From assembly GCF_028858725.1 (NCBI RefSeq), contig NC_084769.1, positions 12,463,501-12,527,500 of the forward strand: a stretch of 64,000 nucleotides of DNA. The letters are read 5' to 3'. The notes under the pieces are model-generated. The model was not told where the DNA came from. It searched no databases and saw only the letters and a program-made list of their open reading frames with translations. Each line of letters begins with the position of its first letter. Within the stretch, counting starts at the first letter, position 1. Source of the stretch: Colius striatus. Lineage: Eukaryota > Chordata > Aves > Coliiformes > Coliidae. The position numbers and the translations under genes were made by a program. Shown piece after piece: positions 31,438 through 45,999 of this stretch.

Positions 31438-34400
31438 CATCTGATAAAGGAACCTATGCTCACAGCTTTTATTTCCTCTTCTTTGTGATCTTTGCATCTT
31501 CCCACTAATACCAAATGACAAAGTTACCTTCATTTACTGATCTGAAGCACCCTCCCCCTCCTCTCCTCACTTCTCTCTTGGCCCAACCTCCTTTCTTTAC
31601 TGCACCATGCTTGCAAAACTAAAACACAACCATATGGCTTTTGGCAGAGCTGACTCCAAGTCCACTAGGGATTTTGTTAGCCTTGGACATCTATCCACAG
31701 AACAGATGTGAACGCTATGCTCAATTCCCAATTTGTTTCAAGGAGTCACCGAAAAAGTGGGAAGGAGCACATCATATGGAATAGCAGAACTTCATCTGTT
31801 ACAACTTAGAAATGCAGCAAACACTTGGAAACCACCCAATCCAGTCATTCTATTTAAAGCACACATGCCAAAAAAAAATAAAAGCAGAGGTTGACGGCTT
31901 CATTTTGACAGACGGAAAACTTGTTCTCCCCACTCCCTCTTCACACCCACTATCACACATTTATTTTAAGTGTTAACACTATCTTCCAGATTTAAAAGTG
32001 CAAAGAAAGGAAATGTACTGAGCACTGTACATGAGGACAGGAAGTGTGCAGGCTCCTTACAAAGGATTTTCCAGAAAGGCCGCAGTGGAAAGATATTAAA
32101 CTGGTGGCATCTGAGGGTATGGGTAAGGTGTGAAGAATCAAAAGGTCCTGCCCCTTCCCAGTAGTATTTATAGGACAGTAAGTCACTATGGACAAAAGAA
32201 AGGGGAAGATTAATTCCATCTCATTTTAGTTGAATATAATTTGGGTCCTGGGGTAGGCACACAGGCTTCCTACAAGGATAAGAGGTGGATTTTTCAATTG
32301 AGCAGCATTGGAAGTAGCGCTTCTGGAAGCAGAGCCTTCTAATGCAGGTGCTTTGCTTTCCCAATTTTCTTTCTTCATTTTTACATCATTATCAAGTTTG
32401 ATCTCAACAGAGTTAACAGCAGATGTGAACTGAACAGCAATTTCCTCTGCCTGGCTTGAGAAATCTGAAAGAAACCTCCTCCAGGAACATCCAGTCCTTC
32501 CACAGGTTCCCAGCACTGGCACTCAAAACCTTTCAACACTTCTGCAAACCTCAAGCTAACTTGATTTCCTAATGCAGAAGCACACTTGCATCGCCTGGCA
32601 GGAAAGCAAGAGAGCTTGACATCTAATGCACATGCAGTAGCATGTGTTAAGGCCATTCTCCATTCCCAATCAGCAAACGATGCAGCTTTATTACAGCACT
32701 GGCCAGATGTCTTCATGTCTGTGCTCCAAATCGTGCACTCTGGAGACCTCCCATGCAGTCCACAGTGGTATCTGCTCTGTCTAACCACTGCTGGGGGATG
32801 AGGGCTGCCTGCTTAAACCACTGGTCCATGGACCCATATAGCAGCACCAGCCATAGAGAGGTTCCAAGTTCCCCTTGCACTAGATATCTAAAATTTTACA
32901 TGAACCTCGTGTTTTCTGTGGGATTTTTTCCACCACTCATGCTATACAGTTGGGTAGGCGCTGGGAAGGTACACTGCAGTACAGCCATGGCAGGCACAGC
33001 CACACTTCTTCACCTTGAAAAACAAGTAGTTCTTAACTGACCCAGTACATGAAAAATATGGTTTCTGTGGGTAAAAATCCGAGAGGAATGGTTGATGAAC
33101 AACAGATGAGGGAAATCAAGTACACCAGCAAGCAGGATCCATTCAGACCCACAATCACTGAGGGAGGGGGAGAAAGTCTCATTAAATCTCATCTAATTAG
33201 GCATTTAAATGAAAGCTAGTGGGCCTCTTGGGAGATGAAGTGATGGAAAGTATTTAGTCCAAATTATTTTCCATAGACTGAATTTACTGATAGCAGGAAC
33301 AACTGCACAGTGCATCATCTTCTCTGGGTGTCTTTGAGGAAAGAACCAACGAGTCAACATTAGTTTGGGCACAGAAATGTATTGGAGAGGCCAGCACAGA
33401 AGTTGACTTTACCCTCAGTGAAACATCTGTTTGAGTTCTCTGAAGAAATAAAGAACTGCAGGGTTGAGCTGGAGGTGGTTTCTAACACGATGCCACAAAA
33501 CGTTTGTGTACGTGACGTAAAACAAAGACATTGCATGGGGAATCTGAAAAAACTTCCTAAGTGCTCAAATCACTTTGTGAGCTGCTTTTTTTTTTTTAAA
33601 CCAAAAAGTAGATTGAGGAAAAAACAATATAAATTCATTTGTCAGGGGAAGGTAAGAAAGACACAAACCTGATCTTAAAAACCAAGAGCACACTGCCCCT
33701 AATTAAGAGTAATCAAGCATGTGTTGTGGTAGCAATTCCATAAATCCACAGAAATAATATCCTGCGTTCAGAATTGTAAACATTTCCCATAATTGCAGGG
33801 TCCTGTGGGATGCAGGAAGGATGCAAAGACGATTTCAAAGCAACAGAACAATCAAGTGAATAATCTACATAATCTTCATTGCATTCACATGGAGAATTTC
33901 TAATTGGACGGGGCTGCTTTTTATTTAACTGAGTGAATTGTTCAGAGACAATAGCCAGTCAAAAGAACAACTTAAGAGATTCTTAAAACTTCCAAGGTAC
34001 AGAAGTACTATGACCAGATGGAAAGGATAAAGATGTCCCCAGATTAGTGCAAGAAACAGATGCACCCTCTTGGACAAGAGTCACCTTGTTACATTTAAAA
34101 TAAAATAGCATGACATTTTTGGGATTGCCTGAAGGAAATCAAGTTCTCTTTCCAAAAAAATACAGGTACCTTTTTGCTTAGATATGAAAAAAGCCCTTTG
34201 AGTTACTTCATGCTTTGTTTAATTTGAAACTACAAAGCCCAATGATATGATATAACCTTTCCACAGCTGAACAGTACAAGGTTAATTCAGTTTCCTTAGA
34301 AGAGTGGAAGCTGTATTAGCATAGCACATAGAAGAAAGGTGAAGCTGTTTTTAATGAATATAAATCAAAAGCTAACAATTTGTACAAAAGAGATAAAGGA

Positions 34401-37400
34401 AGTAAATGGACATCAAAGCAGTATCTACAGTCAGCAGAGGTAATAATGATGTTTTAAATACATAAGGGGCTTTAAATGTATTAGAAGCAAAAGAAATCCA
34501 AACAATACCAGCAATATAGCTTTGAAAGAACACGATGGAGTTGTCAAATGGAACTTCACTGAATCTATAAATGAAAATACTAAATAGGTGTGGAGAGAGC
34601 CTCTGTGCCTGGCACCTCCAAAATGCTGTTTGCAGCTCTGGGTCCACAAATCAAGATGAGTTTGAACTGGAGGGAGTGTCAGAAGACCCGTAATAAAAAT
34701 AACAGGACTGGATGGCGTGTTTCAAGGCAAACTGCATCAACAGCTGAAATCCAAAGATTAAGAAGTGATGGAAATCGAGAAAAGTCAGTCTAGTTTTGAG
34801 TTTAACTATATCTATACATATTCAAGCTGGGTGCCAAAGGCTAAGTAACTTCCAGAACTTGCTGCATGCTGAAGCCAGTCAAATTCAGACAGGAAATTCC
34901 CATTCCCCATCATTAGTGATTTCCAGTCTGGAAGGAAATGGTTTTCTCAAAAGGAGGCTTTCACACAGTGGTTCCCCCTCCCAGATCAGGCCGTAGTCTG
35001 TCCTTGACTCACATCTCCCTGTGCTGAAACTGCTACAGAGCTGATATGCTTTTGCTGCCCTTGTACCACTATCTCCCGAGCAGCTGGGAGCTGCAGCATG
35101 CCACTGGTCAGGGACAACAGCCCTTGCCCAGCCTAACCTGAGTATCCCAACTAAAATGGCTCCACACCAGTGCAGATCAGGTATTTTGACCTCAGCAAGC
35201 ACTATCTTATGCTTTTTGCCCACCATTCATATGTAATGCTGTGCAACCCCTGCCACGTTGTTTCTGCGTGTGCTTTTAGCATCTTGTACATAATAAAAAC
35301 CTGGTAAGTGAAGTGATGAAGACATGTGCATATATTTTACATGAGGTTTTCCAAAGAGATAGTTTAAATGTGCATGCATTTTAATGTTGCAGACTATTTC
35401 CACGTCAAAATATAGCAACTTAAACTGTCAGTATTTTCACAGTGAGGTCCAGGAGATCTGAAAGCTCAGTGATCTGTGAGATCATGGCATTTGTACTCTC
35501 TGTGCTCTATCCTTGGCATGAGGAAGCACTCTGCTCCCCCCATTAGCCCCCAGCTTCCTTTAGTACCTCTCAATGGGTGATCTCAAATGCTCTAACTAAT
35601 ATCAATTAATTAGGCTTCAGATTGCCCCTAAGAGAGACAGATGTGATCACCCCCTCTGTCACTACACCCAAGGTTAAACGGAGTCAGGAAGAAGTTAAGA
35701 GACTCTCAGGGTTCGCAGTCCAGCTTGATGTGGAACAGGGCTGGAAGGTCCTGACTCCATTCATTCAACTGCAAAACGATTGAGGCCTCAGCACGTGGCA
35801 GGATGGAGCCCTCAGCATGCAAAGCACAGAGCAAGCAATGACTTACCGATTCCCCATCTCTGCTTGAAATCATCACTGCTTAAATAACAGGGGTAGATAC
35901 TGCCCTCCGTTATTGGTTTCTAAATGACTGCAATTCTAAGCCAGTGAAAGCAGTACATTGCACAGCTATCAAAGCAAACCCGGGAGCTCATAGACCACAC
36001 AGTAAAGCAAAGCCTGTTTCCACTTCAACAGTTCCGAGTGATTAACTAGAATTAAAACAAGAATATTACTTGGTCCATCAAGGAAAGACAGGCAACGGAC
36101 AGTAATTGCACAGATAAGAGCTGAAAATGGGTATACTGCTTAAACCAACACAATTCGTGCAGCTACGGAAGTTATTGAATCCACAGGCAGATTTGAGAAA
36201 GGCATTTGGAGACGTTACTGAAAGGTTAATTTGCTTTTGTTCTACCAGTAGAGAATTGGAGGGCCTTTTAATTGAATATCTGGAACCAAAGCTCATTTTA
36301 TGACATGACCTGACACATAGCATAATCATATTTCCAAGACACGAGACATTAGTAATTGAAAGGAGGGGGATTTGTCCTTTGATTTGAAAAAGGTCATGAG
36401 GTTTTCAGTTAAGAATCAGGTCAACCATGGCTTGCCTTGCTACTCTAACAACAACAGGCAATCTGCTCCCAATTTCACAGCCTGCTGGTGAGTTTTGTTG
36501 AGGATTTTTTTTTCAAGCTATCTGAACTATTTATTTGTTAGCAGTTTGGGGGTATACAGAAGAGACAGGGGATACAAACCCCAAATCTTTGGAAAGCACG
36601 GTCTCAGACACGAACAACTACAATAGCAGCAAGTAAATCATCAGAACAGGCCAAATCCCAACAGTGAGGAGAGGAGAAAGACTTGGAAAAGCTTTAACCA
36701 CTACAGAAGGCAATTACAATTAACACAACAGCACTTGGAAACAAGTGATGCTTTAAGATGGAAAGCTGTACAGTGGCAGAAAGGGCTAAAGAGCAACAGT
36801 TACATCCAGAGAAAAACTTAAGTGTCAATTCCAGTAGACTTGGATTTTTCAGATGAACAATGGCACTGGCCTGTGTGGCACAAATGCAGCTGGTGACTAA
36901 GTCCACATCAGCCCTGGTTAACTGCAAACATGGTTAGAGAGCAAATGAAATATTTTTGCCATCTAACATGCCAATAGTTGCAACTGCTCACCAGCAGATA
37001 AACTGCTCGGAGTTATCAGTGGTCTAAGCACTGGGGGAGGCACCGCTGGGTGACACCTATGCCGAGTGAGGCTCAAAAGCAGCCCCCTGTTATAATGTTG
37101 CATCACCAGAAAAAGCATCTGTCTTATTGGAAATGGGTCTGCTGACAGTGCATAAGGGTGGGTGGCATACTTGTCCTTAATGTCTCCTCACGTACCCCAC
37201 ATAGACTTTATGGGACCTTGCACTGACACAGCTGTGTGCCTGTGAGGAGAACTTCACAGGGCAAGAGCTTGCACTTCCCTCCTCTTCCCCTTCTCATGAG
37301 CCTCAACTGTTTATATAGAGGTAATATTCTTCACATCAATTCCAGCAGCTGTAACGAATCAGGCTATTGACAGATGTAAGGCATAAATGCTGTTTTACAA

Positions 37401-38110
37401 AACAAGAGGGGCTGGGTCGCCCTGACAAATTGGAGTTTAATGTCACTGCTCCACAACAGCCACTGTCACAGCTCCACGCAGCTCTGTGAAGTGCCTCAGC
37501 TTCTGAGTTGAGAGCAGTTAAAACTGTTCTCTCGGTGCTAATTAATACTCTACACAAACACTGAGGCTGGGAGCAGTTCTGCCAGTCTGTTTGCAGAGAC
37601 CACTCTATAAATTCACCCTTTATCAAAGCCAGCCCATTAACGGGCTCCACGGTATCAGCAGTATTTAACACCGACAGGAACGCACCTTGCTCACAAGAGC
37701 CTGAACCAAGAGCACCACTAATGCAGGAGAGAAAACAGTCAGCAGCAGAGCTAACATATCAAAATTCTGCAGTGCCAGCCCACGCAGGATTTAAAGCCTC
37801 ATTATCAGGGGGTCCAGACCTTGCTTCTGCATCAGTCAACAACCAGAAAATCCTTCCTGCGAGGGCTTTTGCCTTGAAATGGATTCTTTCTGTTCAGCAT
37901 GTTTTTAATATTTTTTTGATAGCTTAAGCTTCATTTACAAACATGCACATTTTTGTTCAGGCTCTTTGATACAGCCTCCTAATGGAAACTTAACAAGATG
38001 TGCTTGCAAGCAACAGGAAAACCTCTTGGTGGGAGCCCATCCAAGGCCATCGCGGGATGCTGAATTCATCTGTGCTGCTGCTTCATCCTGTGCATCTGGA
38101 TCCATTAACT

Positions 38111-38750
38111 CAACTCCTGGTTGACAGCAAACTAAACATGAGCCAGCAATGTGCCCTCGTGGCCAAGAAGGCCAATGGCATCCTGGGATGCATCAAGAAG
38201 AGTGTGGCCAGCAGGTTGAGGAAGGTTCTTCTCCCTCTCTGCCCTGGTGAGGCCTCATCTTGAGTCCTGTGTCCAATTCTGGGCTCCTCAGCTCGAGAGG
38301 GACAGGGAACTGCTGGAGAGAGCCCAGCACAGGGCCACCAAGACGACCAGGGGACTGGAGCATCTTCCTTATGAGGAAAGGCTGTGGGAACTGGGGCTGT
38401 TTAGTCTGGAGAAGAGGAGACTGAGGGGCGGAATCTCATTAATATTTATAAGTATATAGATGGTTGGTGTCAGGAGGCTGGGGCATCACTTTTTTCTGTT
38501 GTATCTAGTAACAAGACAAGGGGTAATGAGATGAAGCTGGAACACAAAAAGTTCCATTTAAACATAAGAAATGACTATTTTACTGTTCAGGTGAGGGAGC
38601 CCAGGGAGGGTGTGGAGTCTCTTTCCTTCGGGGTCAAGACCTGCCTGGACACGTTCCTTTGTGACCTGGCCTAGTTGGACCTGCTTCTGTAGGGGAGTCA
38701 GTCTAGATGATCTCTAAAGGTCACTTCCAACACTAACATTCCATGATTAT
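38111..38750 (+). mobile_element. CR1 LINE, 5'-truncated copy
   Basis: Starts at 'aactcctggttgacagcaaa' and continues with 'catgagccagcaatgtgccc' and 'ggccaatggcatcctgggat'. It ends 'gatgatctctaaaggtcact' and 'cattccatgatta'. The ORF2 frame is broken (for example after CPGEASS). Same young lineage as the 5043 and 16427 copies. Confidence 0.93.
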
Positions 38751-40515
38751 GCTCCTGTAGCCCTCTGTGAATCCTTCATTCAGAACGATGCCACCCAGGT
38801 CCGCTCAGCACTGAGACACAGATCTCAGGCCCAGCAGCCACTAGTTGAATCCTCAGAGTCAGTAAAAATTGCTGTGTTCCCTTCTAGCAGCCCACCTTAG
38901 CCTGAACCCAGCACCATTTCACCAAACCTTCCTGTGCAAAGGCTGAGGTAACTGTGCAACCAACTTTGTCCCAGTCTACTTCAAAAAACATGAGGGATGA
39001 AAAGGAAACGTTACTGCTTGCTCAAGAACAGCTTTTTGATGACAGCTGGGGTCCCACAAGCAAGCTAGCAGGGCTTGGAGAAAGCACTGGCCCTCCTGGC
39101 TGTCAGTAGGAACAGTCAAAACATTGTCTGCACCCACTACTCTGCACACAGTGAAACCCACTCTGGCAAGGACTCTCAGCTGACTGCTTTTTTTTTCCCC
39201 CCCGCTGTATATTCCTCAATACATAACTGGGACAGAGAAAATGGGCAGTTTTTTTCTTGTGGAAAGACAGAGAAGCAGCATAGAGGACACAGAATGATTA
39301 GTATTTTGCACAAAGCCTCCAGGTAAAATTGATGCAGGTTTGCTTTAGCTCTCAGCATTTTATGCAACTGAAAAAAATGTGATCACTATCAGATTTCTTA
39401 CTGCTGAAGAAATCCCTATCTGATTTCTTTCTTTCCTCTTACTGGTGGCCAGGAGGTGACCCATCAGAGAGTGATGACTCCAAGATTCCTGCTTGACTTG
39501 AAAGCCAAAAACCTCTGTTTTACATCAGAACAATATCGAAGTAACATCTCCAACTAACAGCTTAGAACACCACACAGCCTTTTAATGGCTCAAACAGCAT
39601 TCCAAAGTCTTCTGTGATTTTAACAGGCACAAAACAGATTAAGCACCCTCAAGTCCTGAAAGAAAAACCCTACCAAAAATTATAAGTGGAGAGCCAAGGA
39701 GGCTGATGTCTGTTAATTGCACATCCTCTTGTCACAGCACAGCCACTTACTCAATACAAAAATACCTCATTAAAATCATCCTCAGTACCATTTATTTCTG
39801 GGTGTTCTTTGGGTAACCCCTGTGGGTCAGGCTTCAACAGAAAATAACCTTTTCCAGCTGACAGAAATAATTTCCAGCGAAGTGAAAGTTTCACTGATGA
39901 ACAGAGACCCGGAAATCAGCTCCCTGCAAAGTATTTATTAAAAATACCTATTCTGTGAACCCTGTTGAGTCCCACAAATTGAGGCCATTTGGCAAGTTAA
40001 TAACACTGGCAACTGCCACCCTCACCAAGCTTTAAAAGGGAGCATTTTCCTTCTATTATTTCTCATTGCTGCTGAAGGTCTTCATTTTTTATGAATGTTG
40101 ATTATGTTGTGTTTTTACAAAAGCAGGAACTGAATCAATTTGCTCAGCACTGAGCCTTTCTACTAAAAGGGACTGATCAAAAAAAATGCGACATTCCCTC
40201 CCCAACCCCAACTTTGGACCTGTTAATGACTGATCTATTATCTATAATTCCGGTTTCTGACACAGTTGATCCATTTGTGGTCTCTTTGAAAGCAGTAATC
40301 CTGACCAAAAAAGGAGGATACCAATGTGTTTTCATGTGTTGGTCTCTCACTCTTATGAGCCACAAGTGGACAGCTTCTGTTTCTGGGCAGGAATTAGTGA
40401 GGGGTGTTATTAAGCCTTTCCTATTCTGAGAAAATCAGAACTTGATGGAAGAGTAAAAAAAAACAAAACTCAAAACAAAAACCATTCTCCATCTCAGACT
40501 CCAGTGTTTCAATTC

Positions 40516-41075
40516 CTAGAAACACAGCACTGCTGTGGCTGGAAGGTGCTTCTGGCCATCCCCTAGTTCAACTTGCCTGCTCAAAACAGCACTGTGTCCA
40601 GTTGGGTTTTGAATACCTCCAAGATGGAGACTCTACACCCTCTCTGGTCAACCTATTCCCAGTGTTCAACCACCCCTACAATAAAAAAACACCCACTTCC
40701 TCTTATATTTAAGCTAAATTTCCTGCATTTCAATCTGTGACCATTGTTCTGTCCCTAGGCACCCCAGAGAAGAGTCTGGTTCTGTCTTCTTTACCTCATT
40801 CACCAGGTACTTATGCATACTGTTAAGATCCTCCTGAGTCTCCTCTTCTCCAGGCTGAACAGTTCCACGTCTCTCAGTCTTTTTTTCATATGTCATATGC
40901 CCTTAATCACCATCATGGCCCTTCACTGGACTCACTCCAGTCAGTGTTCTTTCTGTACTGGTGAGCCCAGAACTAGGCACAGCAATCCAATTGTGTCTCA
41001 CCAGTGCTGAGTAGAGAGGAAGGATCAGCTCCCTTGGCTGCTGGTGATGCTAATGCAATTGAGGATGCTCATCTG
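40516..41075 (-). mobile_element. CR1 3' region, older diverged copy
   Basis: 'gctgtggctggaaggtgctt', 'gagactctacaccctctctg', 'tcctcttctccaggctgaac', 'gagcccagaactaggcacag' and 'gtctcaccagtgctgagtag' are reverse-complement CR1 landmarks in correct order. Divergence is high. Confidence 0.8.
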
Positions 41076-42078
41076 TGGAGTCTATGTCTCCAGCTCTCAA
41101 TTGTTTTACAAGAGCAGAAAAGACCTAGCATAAGTTTGAGGGAGCATCATCCAAGAATAGCTAAAACTTGACAGTCTTATCACCAACTTATGACACTAAA
41201 AAGGCACATTAAATCCCAAGGATGAGCAAGGCAGAAGAGCAAACCGTGTAAGTTTTAGTTAGAGAATATGATGGTTATTAGTTTGGTATGGGCCTTTGCA
41301 TTGGCTTGACAAAAAATTCCATCTAGGACTCCAAGGGCCTCTCCAGACAGAAGTTTGGGTTAAAAACACACTACACTCCTACAGAACTATCTGCATTTCC
41401 CTATTTCATTGAAAAATGCTCGCCTAGATTCAGTAACTTTTTTTCCTCCTTAATTCAGTTTGAGCAATGCAGCAAAAACATCTCCAACTAAGAAGACATG
41501 TTATTTACTGGAACTTCGTTGCTCTCTGTGATTCTGACAACTAATCACAACCAACTGCTTCTATTTTGCAGTTTTCAGTTGGTATAGTAGGAGGAGGTTA
41601 AAATTTAATGCATTGGCAAAGTCAAATCTCAATTATCTGGGATAACAGAGTGGAGAGAGTACATAAAAGTAAAAATGTAGATAAAACACATTAAGATAAG
41701 CCACATGAACAGAAGGTGAAGACATAAGAGAAAGAAGAAAGAACAGTCAGTGTATTGATCCCAGGAGAGGCACTGATGCAAACTGGTCAGTCCAGGACAC
41801 TGGGCATTCAACTCTGCGGTCTTGAAACACGTTCTGGATGTATATCACAGATATGCAGCTACTGTACTCCTGGCTATAGCTGGTTAAGCACTTCAGTCTA
41901 ACTGGGCTAGGCTGGATCTGTTCCTCTCTATCAGCTCAATTCCTAATTTGGTCCACAGTCTCCCAAGTCCTGATCATCCACACACCAGGCTGTGTACACC
42001 AAACCGTACTCTGACTATTGTCTCATCTCCACATTTCTGGATGAAGCCAAGCAGGTACAAAAGGAAACCTGGAGTAAG

Positions 42079-42692
42079 ATCACAGAATCATTACTGTTGG
42101 AAAAGACCTTTAAGATCATCAAGTTCAACCAGCCACATGACACTGCCAAGCCCATCACTAAACTAAACTAAACCAAACCATAACCCTCAGCACCTCATCT
42201 ATGCGTCTTTTCAATATCTCTAGGGATGGTGATTCCACCACCTCCCTGGGCAGCCTGTTCCAAGCCTTAACAACCCTCTCAGTAAAAAAGTTCTTCCTCA
42301 TCTCCAATCTAAGCCTCCCCTGGTGCAACTTGAGCTTATTTTTTCTCTTGTCCTATCATTCACTACTGGGACCCCCACCTTGCTACAACGTCCTTTCAGG
42401 TACTTGCAGAGTGATCATGTCACCCTTCAGCCTCCTCTAGGCTAAACATGCCCAGCTGCCTCAGCTGCTCCTCATAAGACTGTTCCCTAGACTCTTCACC
42501 AGCTTGTTGCCCACCTCTGGACACATTCCAGAACCTCAATGTCCTTCTTGGAGTGAGGGGCCCAGAACTGAACACAGTACTCAAGGTGCAGCCTCATCAG
42601 CACTGAGTACAGGGGACAATCACTGCCCTGGCCCTGCTGGTCACACTATTTCTGATACAAGTCAGGATGCCATTGGCCTTCTTGGCTACCTG
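42079..42692 (-). mobile_element. CR1 3' region, older subfamily
   Basis: 'atcacagaatcattactgtt', 'ggaaaagacctttaagatca', 'gggcagcctgttccaagcct', 'ttctttcctc'-type block, 'ctgctcctcataagactgtt' and 'aggatgccattggccttctt' follow CR1 order on the minus strand. The short direct repeat 'actaaactaaaccaaacca' near 42162-42180 is a local expansion. The right end is estimated. Confidence 0.85.
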
Positions 42693-43771
42693 GTATAGCT
42701 CTTGGTACCCCGTACTCCAAGGACTGGAGAACACAGACATAGATCCCATAAACTCTCCCAAAATTACTTTCCAACGCTGGTGTAATAAGCCTATTGCTTT
42801 CAAATGCTCCTCCAACCCCTCATGTCAGTCTCCAGGACACAACACACACCTGTGGCATCACGCTGTGCTTCAGCAGGCTCTAACATTGTCCGCCATTGTA
42901 TTTTATTTGGCCTCAGGAGTGGGATAACAACTACATCTTATGACACAAGAATCCCAGAAGAGATCCAGAGGAGAGATGGGCCAAGTGCTGTGCAGCACAG
43001 ACACCAGCAGCAAGCTCCAAGTACTTGTCTTGAGAAGCTCCAACAACTGCCAGCTTGTGCTATGAGTCAGTGTGTTGTGGTGCCCACCGAGAGTACAGAC
43101 CTACCCAACAGCCACTCAGCTGAAGATCAGGCCCAGGACAGTTATTGGCAATAGTAGCATTAGCTTTTCTGCAGCTGACACTTGAGCTCTGTGTCGCAAC
43201 TGGGGACCTACTGCTGCCTCCTACCCCAAAACAGTCGCAACAGGGGACAGAGATGCCACGGGGGAGGAATGGCAACGTGAAGTCAGGAATGTCACTCTCT
43301 GTGGGTATAAAGTCCACAGGAGATGATTTTTTTTCCTCGGTAATTTCAAGAGTTTTGATTTTGATTCTCAGTCCTTAAAATATTCCACAGGCACCAGGAA
43401 TAACCTTTACTCTTCACCTACGTTCAGGGTGATGGAGTACTAAGTTCCCCATCTTTTCCACACAGATGTAGCAGTCTCCTCTTCTGGAGCTAAATCCCTG
43501 TGAAGCACTGCTCAGTATCGTTAAAGCACCGCTCAGCTCAGTCCAGAGTTATTGGTGTAGCAGTAGATTAATAGTTCTGTTAAACATATTAAGTAATTTG
43601 GGCTGGGAGCAGCCACAGAAAAAGCAGATCTCGTTTTAATTTGCGTGTAAGATCTATATCTGTGGCCTTTGCCTAAAGGCTTGTCGCTCTAGCTGAAAGC
43701 TTTACAGAGGTCAAAATAATCAACTTTCTGCTTTAAATCCTAATGACAGATGAGAGATATGTTTCTTAGCA

Positions 43772-43822
43772 TAAATATTTATATATAAACATACTTTATG
43801 TATGCATGTATACACACACCCC
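43772..43822. repeat. AT-rich simple sequence
   Basis: 'aaatatttatatataaacat' followed by alternating 'tatgcatgtatacacacacc'. Low complexity only. Confidence 0.7.
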
Positions 43823-45999
43823 CAATCTTAAAATATCTCAGCATATGTGTAAGTGTAACGAATACTGTCATAGAGTCACAAGTGAATGGAGTAAAATACT
43901 GTGAGTCTGCACTGACCTAAGATGTGGATCCGAATAGAAAAAGAAAATTATTGGAGATAATGGGGCCTGGCAATTTTAACAGTGTTCCTTCTGCACTAAA
44001 ATAAGCAAGTTAAGACTAATTGGCAATGTAAGCTCCAAGAGATCTCAAGACTGAGAGAATGGTAAACAAAAGCTAATCTATCAAATTTAGCAGGAGGCAC
44101 ATTATCGCTGCAGAAAAGCTGAAAAATAGAATGATTTGTACTGTTCCATTGCACTAATGATTATTTCACAGAAACCAGAGATTTAAAATATTCATCTGCT
44201 ACTTTCCCCTGCATCCAACAAAGGTCAGGCTTGTCGGGCTCCCTTGGTGCACCCACTTTCTGCTTTGCACACAGACACCTCTAGATTTAGAGAGGACAAA
44301 TCTGACAAGTCAGATACCGTGCATGACCCACATCCTGACAACATAACAGCAATGCTGACTGTCTCGAGAGTCGCAGGAAGGCCAGAAGTGGGTCCAGTTA
44401 GCACCTCTCAGATGGTCTCAGGCAGCACTGTATTAAAAACAGTGCAAGAAGAACATGTCTGAATGGCACCCTAAAAGGACCCAACAGCCTCACATCATGC
44501 AAGCCGTGCTTTTACAGCCCATCTGTACAGATAGGGCCAGGCTGAGCTTTATTCACCTCTTCTGGTGTAAGAGTAGAAGTCAACCTGCAAACAACTATCG
44601 TAATTGGCCCATCAGGCAAGATGCTTCATGCTTTCAACCTTGAGAGCCACATACTCGTTGCACAGAGCGTCTTTGCTTTAAACATGGACTTTAAAAAATA
44701 GACCAAGAATTTAAATGCCTTTAAAAATGCAGGTAAAAACCAGAAGGGAAATAAATCTCTCTTCCACAGAGAGTCACTCACTAGGTTAAAACGAACTCGA
44801 GAGACAGAAAACTCCTAAATCTTACCATTTTGTGTGTGATCATTTCATTTGAAAGTCACAGCCTGTTCTTAACCAGTTGAGGTCTATGAATCAGAAATTC
44901 CTGGCACATGGGTAATTTTTAGTCAATAGGTAGTGGGAACTGGAGTAGAGAAGGGATTAAGTCCCCTTCCCTTTTCTTTTACAATCTTCCAGAAATCTCT
45001 CTTCTGAATTGCATCCCTCCCTTCTCCCACATCCAGCAGAGCTTCCTGGGAGCCCAAAAGCATTCATGTTTAATTCTCTAACAGAAAAGCAAAATAAGGG
45101 GCTGCCTGATTAAACATTAAGGGCCTGAGCTTTTTTTCTCCCTTTCTGGAAACTACCTCCAGTCTAATGGGAACAAGCTAGTAACTGCTTATCTGAAGGT
45201 TATCCATGAATTGCAGGGCTGGCCGCCTGACAAAAAAGAATTTTTCTTGCATCTGAGGGGGCTGAGTCGTGGTGCTATAAAAGCAAGTTAATACTACCTA
45301 ATATTAAGATGGGATTATCTTCTCCCTTTGACAAACTCCTCAAAAGTTAAGAACCTGTACCAAGCCTGCCTGACTCTGGAACAACACAGGAAAACAGAAA
45401 AGGTCCCTCCCATTCACATACTTTATAAGTGCCTGATTCAAAACTTGTCTAGACTAAATATTCTCTAAGCTTCAAAAAGAAATCATGCATTTGATGCAAG
45501 CAAAACAATCTGGGAGGAGGAAGATATGCCCATATTCCCAGTGGAGATCTAAATGTAACTTTATTACAGACAAAATTTATTCCATCAAAATTTGTTCTCA
45601 GCCTCTCGGGACGGATTCCTCCTACACCACTCTATCGATTTCACTACTCAAGTGCTGCACTAATGAGTCAGGCTCTCCATGTCCATTGTGCTACTATAAA
45701 GGATCACATTTTGTTATATGGGCCATAAAATGCAGCAGAGGAAAATAAACCTGTTTTGGTTTTGTACCTCTGCCCACTCTGGTGTCTGCATTAACACAAT
45801 AACTCTTTAAATAAACACAGTGTACTGTCTTGTTTACATTTATAAAGATACAAACGACGTGCCAGTGATGGTCCCATGCAGGTACATTCAACATCAGCTC
45901 TTTACCATTAAAAGTCTGGGGACAGTGAAGAAATGTATTCAGGATTTAATAAACTGTAAGATTTATAAATGTCACCCTCACAGAGAGGTATTTACTCAC

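Larger units (their letters stand above)
28371..45999 (-). other. PDIA5: PDIA5 intron (17.6 kb) splitting the W|CPHC active site
   Basis: Donor GTGAGT at 45999, acceptor 'aaacag' at 28371. It contains the minisatellite near its 3' end and CR1 fragments at 31.2, 38.1, 40.5 and 42.1 kb. The stretches 28.5-31.2, 31.45-38.1, 38.75-40.5, 41.1-42.08 and 42.7-46.0 kb show no supported exon. Open frames there, such as 30051-30518(+) and 32381-32788(-), have no recognisable domain. Confidence 0.9.

Noticed and set aside
32381..32788. 135-codon minus-strand open frame in the 17.6-kb intron
   Set aside because: No start context, splice support or domain; the cysteine-rich look is not arranged in any known motif.
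42693..42930. Possible continuation of the 42079 CR1
   Set aside because: After 'cttggctacctgg' the sequence no longer follows CR1 order, so the element was ended there.
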